NCBI GenBank assembly: GCA_005884005.1
Contig: VAWI01000013.1
Location: 32,967 to 96,966 of the forward strand
DNA from: Actinomycetota bacterium
GTDB taxonomy: Bacteria; Actinomycetota; Thermoleophilia; Gaiellales; Gaiellaceae
Length of the DNA stretch: 64,000 nucleotides
Direction of reading: 5' to 3'
Shown here one piece after another: positions 8,940 to 16,907 of this stretch (its first letter is position 1; every line of letters starts with the position of its first letter). The position numbers and the translations under genes were made by a program. The notes beneath the pieces were generated by a model. That model was not told the origin of the DNA. It worked only from the letters and a program-made list of their open reading frames with translations, and did not search any database.

Positions 8940-9875
8940 TCAGGCAGCCTCGCTCAACGCCTCGATCAGCTCGTCCTTCGACATCTTCGACCGCCCGGGG
9001 ACCTTTGCCTTGCGGGCGCGCTCGTCGAGCTCCGCTTTCGACAGACCGGAGAGATCGCGTCTCGTGCCGCCGCGTACTGTGCGTCCTCCACCACCAGCCC
9101 GGCCGCGCGCGCCGCCTGCTGCCTCGACGCTCGCGCGCAACGCCTCCAGCAGGTCGGGCGGCGCCTCCTCTTCGGTCTCCGCGGCGCGATGGACCTCTTT
9201 TCCGGCTCGCTTGGCGCGGATGATCCTGCAGAGCGCGTCTCGGTAGGTGTCCTTGTACTTCTCCGGCTCGAAATCCGCGGCGAAGTTTTCGATCAATTGC
9301 TCCGCCATCGCGAGCTCTTCCTTCGAGACCGTCGTCTTCGGCGGCTTGATCTCGTCGAGCGGTCTGATCTCGTCCGCGAAGTACATCTGCTCGAGGGTGA
9401 TCACGCCGTCGCGGACGCGGAGCGCCCCGAGGTACTGGCGGTCGCGCATGACGAACTTCGAGATTCCGGCGAGCGAGGAATCCTCCAGCGCACGCAGCAA
9501 CAAGCTGTAAGCCTTCTCGCCGCCCTTTTCCGGCCCGACGTAGTACGTACGTGCGAAGTAGATCGGATCGACCTGCTCGTACGGCACGAAGTGGGTGATC
9601 TCGATCGTCTGAAAGCCCTCGGCCCGCGCCGCCTCGAAGTCCTCCTCTTCCATGAAGACGTATTCGCCAGGCTCGAATTCAAAGGCTTTGACCACCTCGT
9701 CGTCCGGAACCGGCTTGTCTTCGAGCTTGCAGACCTTCTGGTAGCCGATGGGACTCTGATCGCGTTCGTGGACGAGGTGAAAGTGCAGCTTGTGCTCGGA
9801 GATCGCGCTGTACATCCGCACGGGCAGATTGACGAGCCCGAAGCTGATCGAGCCAGTCCAGATCGCGCGTGGCAT
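8940..9875 (-). CDS. ku: Ku homologue, non-homologous end-joining DNA-binding protein
   Basis: Bacterial Ku, a homodimeric ring that binds double-strand break ends and recruits ligase LigD. MPRAIWTGSISFGLVNLPVR is the classic N-terminus, and the Ku core runs to about residue 235. After a Gly/Arg-rich linker there is a SAP-like tail (LSGLSKAELDERARKAKVPG, then RSKMSKDELIEAL) of the kind that extends DNA binding. The same PGRSKM-S/G-K-(D/S)ELI motif occurs in the small protein at 39255-39533. No ligD is in the window. Confidence 0.96.
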   Translation of the reverse strand: MPRAIWTGSISFGLVNLPVRMYSAISEHKLHFHLVHERDQSPIGYQKVCKLEDKPVPDDEVVKAFEFEPGEYVFMEEEDFEAARAEGFQTIEITHFVPYEQVDPIYFARTYYVGPEKGGEKAYSLLLRALEDSSLAGISKFVMRDRQYLGALRVRDGVITLEQMYFADEIRPLDEIKPPKTTVSKEELAMAEQLIENFAADFEPEKYKDTYRDALCRIIRAKRAGKEVHRAAETEEEAPPDLLEALRASVEAAGGARGRAGGGGRTVRGGTRRDLSGLSKAELDERARKAKVPGRSKMSKDELIEALSEAA

Positions 9876-9938
9876 CGCTTTTCATTGCCCTCCGTCGTGG
9901 CAGGAAAAACGCCGGCGGCGAGGTAGACCGGCGAGCCC

Positions 9939-10151
9939 ATGACCCCTCGTCGTTTGCCGGTCTTTCGCCTGCTCATGCTCGCGCTTGCCCTCGTCACGTT
10001 GCTCGGCCTGAGCGCGGCACAGGCGACGGGCGCGAAGATTCGTAGCCACGGTGACTCGTGCACGTTGGGAGCCTCCTCGACCCACGCCACCGTACTCGAC
10101 GGCCGTGTCGTGCAGGCAGCTCCTACAACGACAAACTGCATTTCCCGCTAG
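9939..10151 (+). CDS. small secreted hypothetical protein, 70 aa
   Basis: Begins MTPRRLPVFRLLMLALALVTL, a typical signal peptide with a likely cut after SAAQATG. The mature part is about 40 residues with two cysteines (DSCTLG and TTNCISR) that could form a disulphide. It is divergent from ku. The ribosome site is weak. No family recognised. Confidence 0.45.
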   Translation: MTPRRLPVFRLLMLALALVTLLGLSAAQATGAKIRSHGDSCTLGASSTHATVLDGRVVQAAPTTTNCISR

Positions 10152-10234
10152 ATCGCGTTGTCGTATGAAGGTTTAACGCAACCTCCAACGACGGAAATCC
10201 GTTGTGGAAACGACGCTGGAAGGAGGTGACTGCA

Positions 10235-10312
10235 CTGAGCATTCTCTGGATCATCCTGATCATCGTTCTCGTGCTCGCGCTGCTCGGCTTCTTCTCGCGC
10301 GGCAGGTGGTAG
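10235..10312 (+). CDS. 25-residue membrane peptide with CTG start
   Basis: A perfect Shine-Dalgarno (GGAAGGAGGTGA, about 10217-10229) precedes CTG-AGC-ATT. The frame reads MSILWIILIIVLVLALLGFF then SRGRW and stop. This is a single transmembrane helix with a positive C-terminus, like other tiny hydrophobic bacterial peptides. The only in-frame GTG lies inside the SD itself, so CTG is the best start. A strong hairpin follows 20 nt after the stop. Function unknown. Confidence 0.65.
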   Translation: MSILWIILIIVLVLALLGFFSRGRW

Positions 10313-10332
10313 GTCCGTGACTCCTGTGAAGT

Positions 10333-10361
10333 AGGCCGCCCGGCCCCTTGCCGGGCGGCCT
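10333..10361 (+). terminator. GC-rich hairpin after the 25-aa peptide gene
   Basis: AGGCCGCCCGG and CCGGGCGGCCT form an 11-bp stem around a 7-nt loop. No T-run follows, so it is a terminator-like or mRNA-end hairpin rather than a classic intrinsic terminator. Confidence 0.6.
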
Positions 10362-10382
10362 CAGGCCAGGCAAGGTGGGTCG

Positions 10383-11156
10383 GTGGACTCCGTTCTCGCC
10401 AGCTTTGACGGCCAGCAGGCTCTCCCCCGCCTCGGCGGCATGGCGAGGCCGGACGGCGTGGCGATCGTCAGCGAGCGGTTTTGGGCCTTCGCCGGCATCG
10501 ACGGGACGCTGCGCGAGGGCCGGATGCCGTCGCCGCGGGAACGACTCAGGAAGGTGCCGCTGCTTCGAGGGCTCGCGCGTCTCGGGCTCTCCTTGTCGCC
10601 CCTCTTTCGCCGGGACGGGGTCGCAAAGCCGCGCGAGCGATTGCTGCTCGTGGTCGCGGTCGCGGCCCCCCTCATGTTCGCCTTCCTCCCGCATCGCGCT
10701 TCGCTCATCGCGGGATTGGCGCTCACGCTCGCGCTCGTCGTCTGGCTCCTCCGCGGCCGCACGCTCGCTCTGCACGGCGCCGAGCACCGGGCGATCGCTG
10801 CCGCCGAGGAACGGCGCCTCGCCGAGACCTGGCGGGGTGCGGCTCAGCCGACCCGGTTCGCCGCGAGATGCGGCACAAATTTTGCCGTGCTCGTCTTCCC
10901 GGTCGCGATCGCTCTCCAGCGCATCTGGCCGTTCGCTCCGACCGTGTACGCGTCGGCGGCCGTTGTCCTCCTTTCCCTGGCGCTGACGATGGAGCTCTGG
11001 CTCGCCGTCGAAGCCTCCAGCCGCCGCCTCGCCCGGGCGTTCCTCCTCCCAGGCCTGGGCCTGCAAAGAGTGACAACGAGGGAACCGCGCCTCGAAGAAA
11101 CCCGCGTAGCCCTCCGAGCAGTCGAGTCAGTCCTCTCCAGAGAACTCTCGCCCTAA
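10383..11156 (+). CDS. DUF1385 family membrane protein
   Basis: Integral membrane protein, 257 residues from GTG. It carries the DUF1385 landmarks: an N-terminal Q-rich start (FDGQQALPRLGGMARPDG), a central HGAEHRAI motif (about residue 130), and TRFAARCGTNFAVLVFPV, matching the family's HPRCGT block. There are about four hydrophobic helices. The family's function is not established. In other bacteria it often sits near prfA or rpmE, but not here. The degenerate N-terminal glycine-rich signature makes this a divergent member. Confidence 0.75.
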   Translation: MDSVLASFDGQQALPRLGGMARPDGVAIVSERFWAFAGIDGTLREGRMPSPRERLRKVPLLRGLARLGLSLSPLFRRDGVAKPRERLLLVVAVAAPLMFAFLPHRASLIAGLALTLALVVWLLRGRTLALHGAEHRAIAAAEERRLAETWRGAAQPTRFAARCGTNFAVLVFPVAIALQRIWPFAPTVYASAAVVLLSLALTMELWLAVEASSRRLARAFLLPGLGLQRVTTREPRLEETRVALRAVESVLSRELSP

Positions 11157-11165
11157 CGCACCCCA

Positions 11166-11230
11166 GCCCGACCTGTGCTGGCGCGGCTCGCAAGCGGTTG
11201 CTAAGAGGAAGAACCGACGGAAGTCGACGA
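11166..11230 (-). repeat. tRNA-neighbour repeat, copy 1 (degenerate)
   Basis: About 65 bp directly after the 3' end of tRNA-Arg(UCG). It aligns with the copies at 12389-12484 and 15083-15175: GCCCGACCTG, then GGCGCGGCTC, CAAGCG, and (C)GGAAGTCG next to the tRNA. Here the hairpin half is replaced by the tRNA itself. Confidence 0.5.
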
Positions 11231-11302
11231 TGGCCCCGGCAAGAATCGAACTTGCGCACGCGGATTCGAAGTCCGCTGCTCTATCCACTGAGCTACGGGG
11301 CC
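11231..11302 (-). tRNA. tRNA-Arg (anticodon UCG)
   Basis: Acceptor GGCCCCG/CGGGGCC, discriminator A, D-arm TAGCTCAGTGGATAGAGCA, anticodon stem GCGGA/TCCGC with loop CTTCGAA, T-loop AGTTCGATTCT. CCA is not encoded. Confidence 0.95.
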
Positions 11303-11378
11303 TCCTGGCCAGTATGCCGCGCGCGGGTCGCGACCTCCCTTGAAACTCTTCGTAGGCCGTTCTTTCGCCGGCATTCCC

Positions 11379-12284
11379 TCATACCGGGTTGAGCGGTTGT
11401 CCGCCGCGCTCGACCGCGAGCAGGTTGTCGACGAGGACGCGCGTCATCGCCTCACGCGTTTCCGCCGTTGCGCTGCCGACGTGAGGGGTCAGGACGACGT
11501 TTGGGAGCCCGAGCAGCTCTCGCGGCACCTTCGGCTCGAGTGCGAAGACGTCGAGGCCCGCCTCGATCCGGCCCGAGACGAGCTCGCGAACGAGCGCTTC
11601 CTCGTCGACGATCTGGCCGCGCGCCGTGTTGATGATGCAGGCGCCGTCGTGAAGAAGGGAGAGCCGCGAGGAGTCCAGCAATCCGCGCGTCTCGGGCGTG
11701 AGCGGTAGATGCAGGCTGACGGCGTCCGCTGCCGCCAGCAGCTCGTCGAGCTCGCACCAGCCTTCTCCGTCATGCCGACGTGAGTGATGGAGCACGCGCA
11801 TCTCAAAGGCGGCGGCACGCTCCGCAACCGCTCGGCCGATCCGGCCGAAGCCGACGATCCCCAGCGTCGATCCGCTGACGTCGCGCCCCAGGAAATCAGG
11901 ATCGGCCCATCCGCCCCGCCAGCGGCCCTCGCGAACGGCGCGGTCGCCCACGACCACCCGTCGCTTTAGCGCAAGCAGCAGCGCGAAAGCGAGATCGGCG
12001 GTCGCGGCCGTGAGCACCCCGGGGGTATTCGTCAGCACGACGCCGCGTGCGGCGCACGCGTCCACATCGATCGAGTCGTAGCCGACGCCGTAGTTCGCGA
12101 CGATCCTCAGGCTCGGGAACAGGTCGAGCGTCTCGTCATCGACGTGTTCGCCGACGACGGCCAGCGCGTCGACGTTGTCTCGGCATCCGCCCGCCCCGTC
12201 CGGGAGCGGACCGGACAGATACTCGACATCGCTCAGCTCGGCCCAGGCCGGTCCCGGAAAGCGGCGGGAGGCGAGGATCTTCAA
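11379..12284 (-). CDS. D-isomer-specific 2-hydroxyacid dehydrogenase (glyoxylate/hydroxypyruvate reductase type)
   Basis: NAD(P)-dependent oxidoreductase that interconverts 2-oxoacids and D-2-hydroxyacids. The Rossmann motif is GIVGFGRIG (about residue 140). The catalytic triad is visible as R in TARGQIVDE, E in FALEPKVP and H in LTPHVGSA. At 301 residues it is slightly short of the family norm of 310-330. The substrate (glyoxylate, hydroxypyruvate or another 2-oxoacid) cannot be told from sequence. It lies between tRNA-Arg and tRNA-His with no operon partners. Confidence 0.9.
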   Translation of the reverse strand: MKILASRRFPGPAWAELSDVEYLSGPLPDGAGGCRDNVDALAVVGEHVDDETLDLFPSLRIVANYGVGYDSIDVDACAARGVVLTNTPGVLTAATADLAFALLLALKRRVVVGDRAVREGRWRGGWADPDFLGRDVSGSTLGIVGFGRIGRAVAERAAAFEMRVLHHSRRHDGEGWCELDELLAAADAVSLHLPLTPETRGLLDSSRLSLLHDGACIINTARGQIVDEEALVRELVSGRIEAGLDVFALEPKVPRELLGLPNVVLTPHVGSATAETREAMTRVLVDNLLAVERGGQPLNPV

Positions 12285-12311
12285 GGCCCGGCTATTCTGT
12301 CTCCGCTGCGC

Positions 12312-12385
12312 GGTGGCGGTAGCTCAGTTGGTAGAGCCCCGGGTTGTGGTCCCGGTGGTCGGGGGTTCGAGTCCCCTCCGCCACC
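12312..12385 (+). tRNA. tRNA-His (anticodon GUG)
   Basis: Acceptor GTGGCGG/CCGCCAC with the extra G-1 (12312) opposite C73, as required for tRNA-His. Anticodon stem CCGGG/CCCGG with loop TTGTGGT; T-loop GGTTCGAGTCC. CCA is not encoded. A hairpin repeat starts 3 nt downstream. Confidence 0.96.
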
Positions 12386-12388
12386 TCA

Positions 12389-12484
12389 CCGCCGGAAGTC
12401 CGGCCGCTTTCGCGGCCATGACGACTTCCGGCGGTTTTCGCTGTCGCTGCAATCGCTTGGGAGCCGCGCCCGCGCAGGTCGGGC
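12389..12484 (-). repeat. tRNA-neighbour repeat, copy 2 (hairpin plus tail)
   Basis: A 46-nt hairpin (12389-12434) has a 12-bp outer stem CCGCCGGAAGTC/GACTTCCGGCGG and an inner stem GGCCGC/GCGGCC. A conserved tail with CGCTTGGGAGCCGCG and CAGGTCGGGC follows. It lies directly after tRNA-His. The hairpin aligns gap-free with the copy at 15130-15175, with two compensated base pairs. Confidence 0.75.
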
Positions 12485-12592
12485 GCGGCGACCTACCGCA
12501 ACGATTCGTTTAGATGTCTACGGGTCTCCGGATCTCGGCCGTAACCGACCCATGACACCTTACGAGAAGCGCCCGCGCCAAGTCGGGGGCCA

Positions 12593-13339
12593 CTATCGAA
12601 CTGAGTCGATCAACTTGTCCGCTGGTCTCCAGATCTCGGCCTTCGCGGCAGGGCTTGTCGCCATCACGGAGAGGTGGTCGGCCCTGAACGACCCCTTCGA
12701 CCTCACGAAGATCACCTTGATCTGTGAGCCGGGGAAGCCGGCCGGTTCGAGCCGGCGCAGGATCACCCTGGCGCCGACGCCGCCGACGCTCGTGTCCTTG
12801 TCCCCGAGCATGATGTCGAGCTTCAGCCTGGCGTCGAGTTTCTCGAGTGGACCCAGCCGCTCGTACGGTGAGACGAGGCCGGGAAACACGGCAAGCACCG
12901 CTGCCGGCTCTTGACCCCGCGCAGCGCGGACGGCTGCGTAGTCGACCGCGATCCGGCCGCCACGTGAGTAGCCGATTACGACCACCGGAACGTGTGGTTT
13001 CCCGAGGCGCGGCGTCGCCTCGTCGAGGGCCGCATCGATGTTCGGGTACGGATTCGCCGCTGCCCCGACCTCGTAGCGCGGATAGACGACGTCGCTGCCT
13101 TCGGCCGCGAGGTGCTTCAGCCAGGGGATGTGGTTCTTCGGCGTCTCTTCGACCGGGCCGCCGTAGCCGTGCAGGAAGATCACGAGTGAACGCGGCTTGC
13201 CCTTCGCGGCGTAGAACCAGACCTCCTTGGCGCCGCTCCCGATCGGGCCCTGCTGGTGCAGCGCCTTCAGATGCGACGCGCCGGAGCCGCCGCAGCCCGC
13301 AGCCGTGGCGAGCGCGGCCAGCAACAGGACCCGTCGCAC
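12593..13339 (-). CDS. alpha/beta-hydrolase lipoprotein
   Basis: Predicted membrane-anchored extracellular hydrolase, 248 residues. The signal peptide ends in a lipobox (ATAAGC, cysteine about residue 16). The hydrolase core shows the HGYGG oxyanion loop, the nucleophile elbow GYSRGG, an acid in GDKDTS and a catalytic H in ADHLS. The substrate is unknown; the fold includes esterases and dienelactone hydrolases. It sits just upstream of the HAD gene's 3' end on the same strand. Confidence 0.8.
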   Translation of the reverse strand: MRRVLLLAALATAAGCGGSGASHLKALHQQGPIGSGAKEVWFYAAKGKPRSLVIFLHGYGGPVEETPKNHIPWLKHLAAEGSDVVYPRYEVGAAANPYPNIDAALDEATPRLGKPHVPVVVIGYSRGGRIAVDYAAVRAARGQEPAAVLAVFPGLVSPYERLGPLEKLDARLKLDIMLGDKDTSVGGVGARVILRRLEPAGFPGSQIKVIFVRSKGSFRADHLSVMATSPAAKAEIWRPADKLIDSVR

Positions 13340-13345
13340 GAAGAG

Positions 13346-14002
13346 TTAGACGAACGGCGGCTCTTCTAGATGGCCTCGGAGCTCACCGACCGACTCGTAG
13401 ACCGCGGCGGCTCCTGCGTCTCGGAGCTCCTGCTCGCAGAAACCCCCGGTGATCACGGTCACCGTCGGGACGCCCGCTTTGCGCGCAGCCTCGATGTCCC
13501 AAGGGGTGTCGCCGATCATTACCGCCTCCTCCGTGCCGGCCTTTTCGAGCGCGGCACGGACAAGATCGGGCTCCGGCTTCGTGGCCTCGACGTCGTCGTT
13601 CGTTGTCCACCCGTCGGCGAGCTCACGGGCGTCGAGGAGATCGAGGTAGTGGTCGATCTCCTGCCGAGGCGAAGAGCTGGCGAGCACCGTTGTGAAGCCG
13701 CACTGCTTCAGGTCGGCGATCAGTTCCCGTGCGTCATCGAACGGCGCGACTTCCTCTATCAGTTTCTGATAGAGCCCGTCCCGCGCATCACGGATCCGGT
13801 CGCCCTGCGCCTCGTCGGTGTCGAGGCCGACGAGCGCAGGGACCAGTTGATCCCCGCCCATGCCGACGTGCCTGTGAATCCGCCATAGCGGCAGCACGAT
13901 CCCGTGCCTCCGGAAGGCGCGATACCACGCGAGCGCGTGCTGGTAGTTCGCGTCGATCAGCGTGCCGTCGACGTCAAGGAGGACGGCGCTCGGCTTTTCT
14001 AC
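13346..14002 (-). CDS. HAD-superfamily hydrolase without a standard start codon
   Basis: Phosphatase of the HAD superfamily, about 218 residues. Motif I is LLDVDGTLIDANY, motif II is the ASSSP region, motif III lysine is in EATKPEPDL and motif IV is MIGDTPWDIEAA. The first ATG (13897) falls after motif I and cannot be the start. Upstream of motif I the frame reads ...GGT-CCA-GTA-GAA-AAG-CCG back to a TGA, with no ATG, GTG, TTG or CTG. Translation probably depends on the DJ-1 gene that ends within it (GTA at 14002 is marked as a guess). A sequencing error or rare start is possible. Confidence 0.75.
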   Translation of the reverse strand, partial: VEKPSAVLLDVDGTLIDANYQHALAWYRAFRRHGIVLPLWRIHRHVGMGGDQLVPALVGLDTDEAQGDRIRDARDGLYQKLIEEVAPFDDARELIADLKQCGFTTVLASSSPRQEIDHYLDLLDARELADGWTTNDDVEATKPEPDLVRAALEKAGTEEAVMIGDTPWDIEAARKAGVPTVTVITGGFCEQELRDAGAAAVYESVGELRGHLEEPPFV

Positions 14003-14583
14003 TGGACCGCTTCCTTCGTCTTCTCGGCCGACTCCTCATGCTTGCCCTCAGCGAACTCCTCGACAATCTTCGCGTTGAACGCAGGCAGGTCGTCCGGCTT
14101 CCGGCTCGAGACGAGGCCGGCGTCCACGACGACCTCTTCGTCGACCCAGCTCGCCCCGGCATTGATCAGATCGGTGTGGAGGCTCGGCCAGGACGTGATC
14201 TTCCGACCCTTGACCACACCCGCCTCGATCAGCGTCCACGGCCCGTGGCAGATGACACCGATCGGTTTGCCGCTCGCGACGAAGTCGCGGATGAAGCCGA
14301 CGACGTTCTCATCGGTGCGGAGCTGATCGGGGTTTGCGACACCACCCGGAAGGACGAGGCCGTCGTAGTCGCCGACCTGAGCCTCCTCCGCCGTCTTGTC
14401 GGGCTTGAACGTGTCGCCCTTGTCGAAGTGGTTCCAGGCGTGGAACTCGCTGTCCTCCATCGAGATCAACTCCGGCTGAGCCCCGGCCTGCTCGACGGCT
14501 TTCCACGGCTCTGTCAGCTCGACCTGCTCGACGCCCTCGGTCGCGATGAAGGCGATCTTCTTCCCCTGCAATTCGTTGGCCAT
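13999..14583 (-). CDS. DJ-1/PfpI family protein (glutamine amidotransferase-like)
   Basis: Class I GATase-like fold, 194 residues. The nucleophile C112 is in GVICHGPW and the acid residue E16 in ATEGVEQ, as in PfpI/YhbO stress proteins that act as deglycases or peptidases. ATG 14583 follows a clear SD (AAAGGGG), so the longer upstream reading frame is not used. The stop overlaps the presumed start of the HAD gene by about 4 nt. Confidence 0.9.
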   Translation of the reverse strand: MANELQGKKIAFIATEGVEQVELTEPWKAVEQAGAQPELISMEDSEFHAWNHFDKGDTFKPDKTAEEAQVGDYDGLVLPGGVANPDQLRTDENVVGFIRDFVASGKPIGVICHGPWTLIEAGVVKGRKITSWPSLHTDLINAGASWVDEEVVVDAGLVSSRKPDDLPAFNAKIVEEFAEGKHEESAEKTKEAVQ

Positions 14584-14612
14584 GTCAACCCCTTTCGGGT
14601 TTGTCTTGCAGA

Positions 14613-14909
14613 TCAGTAGGGCGGGTCGGCGGGCGGCTCTTCTTCGACGTAAGTCGTCCGCCGCCGTGCCGGCCGGTATGCGCGGCGCCGCACGACGGGA
14701 CCGTCGCCGTACGGCTCGGGGCCCCAACCCCAAAAGCCGGCGCCCCACCAGGTCCGCCACAAGAGCAGCGAGATCAAGAAGAGGATGAACCCGACGACAA
14801 TCAAGACGACGCCGACGACGTCGATGTTCACGCTGCCACCACTCGAGTTGACGCCCCACGTGAGGATGGCGCCGACCGCCATCAGGATGAGGCTGAGGAT
14901 GATTCCCAT
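14613..14909 (-). CDS. DUF6458 family membrane protein
   Basis: 98 residues. The N-terminus MGIILSLILMAVGAILTWGV and a second helix (VVGVVLIVVGFILFLISLLL) give two transmembrane segments. A Trp/Gly-rich turn and an arginine-rich cytosolic tail ending EEEPPADPPY follow. This matches the small actinobacterial DUF6458 proteins. Function unknown. It lies 29 nt upstream of the DJ-1 gene on the same strand. Confidence 0.8.
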   Translation of the reverse strand: MGIILSLILMAVGAILTWGVNSSGGSVNIDVVGVVLIVVGFILFLISLLLWRTWWGAGFWGWGPEPYGDGPVVRRRAYRPARRRTTYVEEEPPADPPY

Positions 14910-14977
14910 AAAGGTTGATGTCCCCAGCGTCGGCCTGGGAGAAACGTCCTGACGTCGGCGCTACGCTTTGAGAGCAC

Positions 14978-15049
14978 GCGCCTGTAGCTCAGCGGAAGAG
15001 CGACGGCCTTCTAAGCCGTTGGTCGGAGGTTCGAATCCTCCCAGGCGCA
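14978..15049 (+). tRNA. tRNA-Arg (anticodon UCU)
   Basis: Acceptor GCGCCTG/CAGGCGC, discriminator A, D-arm TAGCTCAGCGGAAGAGC, anticodon stem ACGGC/GCCGT with loop CTTCTAA, T-loop GGTTCGAATCC. CCA is not encoded. Confidence 0.95.
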
Positions 15050-15082
15050 TTCCCCTCAGGTCTCGTCGCTTCCGCCGCCGTA

Positions 15083-15175
15083 GCCGACATGCGCGGCTGT
15101 TGCAAACAAGCTTCGACCGAAGGAACCACCCGGCGAAAGTCGTCATGGCCGCGAAAGCGACCGGACTTTCGCCGG
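15083..15175 (+). repeat. tRNA-neighbour repeat, copy 3 (hairpin plus tail)
   Basis: The 46-nt hairpin at 15130-15175 has outer stem CCGGCGAAAGTC/GACTTTCGCCGG. It differs from copy 2 at two stem pairs, and both changes are compensated on the other strand. It directly follows the stop of the CAP protein gene read on the minus strand, and tRNA-Arg(UCU) is on the other side. Confidence 0.75.
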
Positions 15176-15730
15176 TTACGAGCGGAAGCCGAAATCGGCG
15201 GTGACGATCGTGACCTCGTCGCCGCCGTAGACGCCCGGCGCACTCGCAGCGTGCACGGCGCCGAGGCCGATCTCGCGCCAACGGCGGTTGAGCAGGTTCG
15301 CCCTGTGCTCGGGGCTGTTCATCCACAGCCTCAACGCGCCCGCAGGGCTGATGTCCGGCGTCGACCAGAGCAAGTTCTCGCCGGCAGACCAACTGTTGTA
15401 CCCGCGATAGGTGTAGAAGCTCGCGATCCGCTTGAAGAAAGAGCTGCCGTTGGCCGAATCGTGGCTGAAGTAGCCCTTCTGCTCCATCGAGACGGAGTGT
15501 TGGTTTGCCGCCGCGGTCAGGCTTGCCGAGAGGCGAAGCGGCCGCAGGCCGCGTCGCCCGCGCGTGAGATTGATCTGGCCGAGCAGCCCCGACTCGAGCG
15601 CGGAGAGCTGCACGCGGCTTGCCGAGATGCTCGTTGGCGCCTTCTGGGCAAGGAGAGCTCGGTGCGCGGCGTGGTTCGCCGGCGCGAAGCCGATCGCCGC
15701 GGCCGTGAGGCTTGCGAGTACCGGATGCAC
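15176..15730 (-). CDS. secreted CAP/SCP-domain protein
   Basis: CAP (CRISP/antigen 5/PR-1) superfamily, 184 residues with a short hydrophobic N-terminus (HPVLASLTAAAIGFAPANHA). Family landmarks: LLGQINLTRGRRGLRPL, FSHDS, the GENLL motif and SPEHRANLLNRRWREIGLG with the conserved histidine. CAP proteins bind lipids or act as extracellular domains of unknown activity in bacteria. A smaller paralogue is at 19664-20149. A hairpin repeat starts at its 3' end. Confidence 0.85.
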   Translation of the reverse strand: MHPVLASLTAAAIGFAPANHAAHRALLAQKAPTSISASRVQLSALESGLLGQINLTRGRRGLRPLRLSASLTAAANQHSVSMEQKGYFSHDSANGSSFFKRIASFYTYRGYNSWSAGENLLWSTPDISPAGALRLWMNSPEHRANLLNRRWREIGLGAVHAASAPGVYGGDEVTIVTADFGFRS

Positions 15731-15757
15731 CTTCCAAACATCGGCCGTGCTCCCAGG

Positions 15758-16879
15758 TCAGGTCTCCCCCGTTTGGGGGATGGTGGGCGCTGCGGGCGCT
15801 GTGCGCTCGCGCCGGTGGCGAAGCCAGTCGACGATGAGCACTTGGATCGCGCCCGCGACCGGAATCGCGCCGAGCGCTCCGAGAATCCCGGCCAGCTCCG
15901 CTCCGATCAAAACTGCGATCAGAACCATCAGTGGAGAAAGCTGGACGGTGCGTCCGTACACAACCGGCTGCAGGAAGTGGTTCTCGATCTGCTGGTACAC
16001 GACGAAGAACACCACCACGACGATGCCGGCGACGATCGAGTGGATGAAGGCGACCGCGCCGATCAGGATCGCGGCGATGGTCGCGCCGGCCAGCGGGATC
16101 AAGTCCAGGATCGCGACGAGCAGACCGAGCGCGACAGCGTACGGGACGCCCATGATGATCAAGACGATCGTCGTCGAGCCTCCGGCGATCAAGCTGATCA
16201 AGAGATTTCCGGTGACGTAGCCGCCAACCGTGCGGTAGATCTGGTTGGAGACGTTCACCCACCGAGGCCGCGACTCGGGCGGCAGGAGGCCGTAAAAGCG
16301 CTCCATCCATTTCGGCCCCTCGAGCAGCATGAAAAAGGTCAGGAAGGCGATCGTGATCGTGCCGACGACGATCGTGATCACGCTCTTCGTGATCGAGAGC
16401 GCGGCACCCGAGAGGCCGAGGACTTTGGCGGCCCCCCCTTTGTTGATTGCGTCTCTGATCCGTTCGGGGAGGTGGTACTTCGTCTCCAGGAAACCGAACC
16501 GGCCCTTGCCCTTGCTGATGTCGTGGACGTAGTCGGGGACCTTGCCGACGAACTCGCTTACCTGATGAACGACTGTCGGCACGAACAGGGCCCCGATCAC
16601 CGCGAGCGCCGCCAGGACCAGCACATAAGTGACCGCGGCGGCGAGGCCGCGCCTGCGGATTCCGTGGCGTTGGAAGAACTCGACCGCCGGGTTCATCGCC
16701 AGCGCGAGGAACAGCGAGATCAGGATCCACGTGATCACGTGCCTCGCGATCCAGATCACCTCGAGGACGACGGCAACGGCGATGATCGTACCGAGCACGG
16801 TCAGGATCGTGCGCACGGGAAAGCGGACGAGCCGCTCGGGCACCACGCGCCAAGGATCGCGGCCTCGTCGGACGTCCAT
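15758..16879 (-). CDS. AI-2E family transporter (PerM/TqsA type)
   Basis: Membrane permease, 373 residues with about eight transmembrane helices. The family core is visible: ALAMNPAVEFF, LAAAVTYVLV, the long extracytoplasmic helical region (KVPDYVHDISKG...), GNLLISLIAG, a PLAGATIAAI turn and the C-terminal VYQQIENHFLQPVVYGRTV motif. The family exports AI-2 in E. coli, but many members have other substrates. It is divergent from the 98-aa gene. Confidence 0.9.
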   Translation of the reverse strand: MDVRRGRDPWRVVPERLVRFPVRTILTVLGTIIAVAVVLEVIWIARHVITWILISLFLALAMNPAVEFFQRHGIRRRGLAAAVTYVLVLAALAVIGALFVPTVVHQVSEFVGKVPDYVHDISKGKGRFGFLETKYHLPERIRDAINKGGAAKVLGLSGAALSITKSVITIVVGTITIAFLTFFMLLEGPKWMERFYGLLPPESRPRWVNVSNQIYRTVGGYVTGNLLISLIAGGSTTIVLIIMGVPYAVALGLLVAILDLIPLAGATIAAILIGAVAFIHSIVAGIVVVVFFVVYQQIENHFLQPVVYGRTVQLSPLMVLIAVLIGAELAGILGALGAIPVAGAIQVLIVDWLRHRRERTAPAAPTIPQTGET

Positions 16880-16907
16880 AGGTAGCTATGCGCCAGAATG
16901 CCCGGCA

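Noticed and set aside
15089..16885. A 598-codon plus-strand open frame opposite the AI-2E gene
   Set aside because: Antisense shadow of a clear membrane permease; no domain, composition dominated by Asp/Arg.
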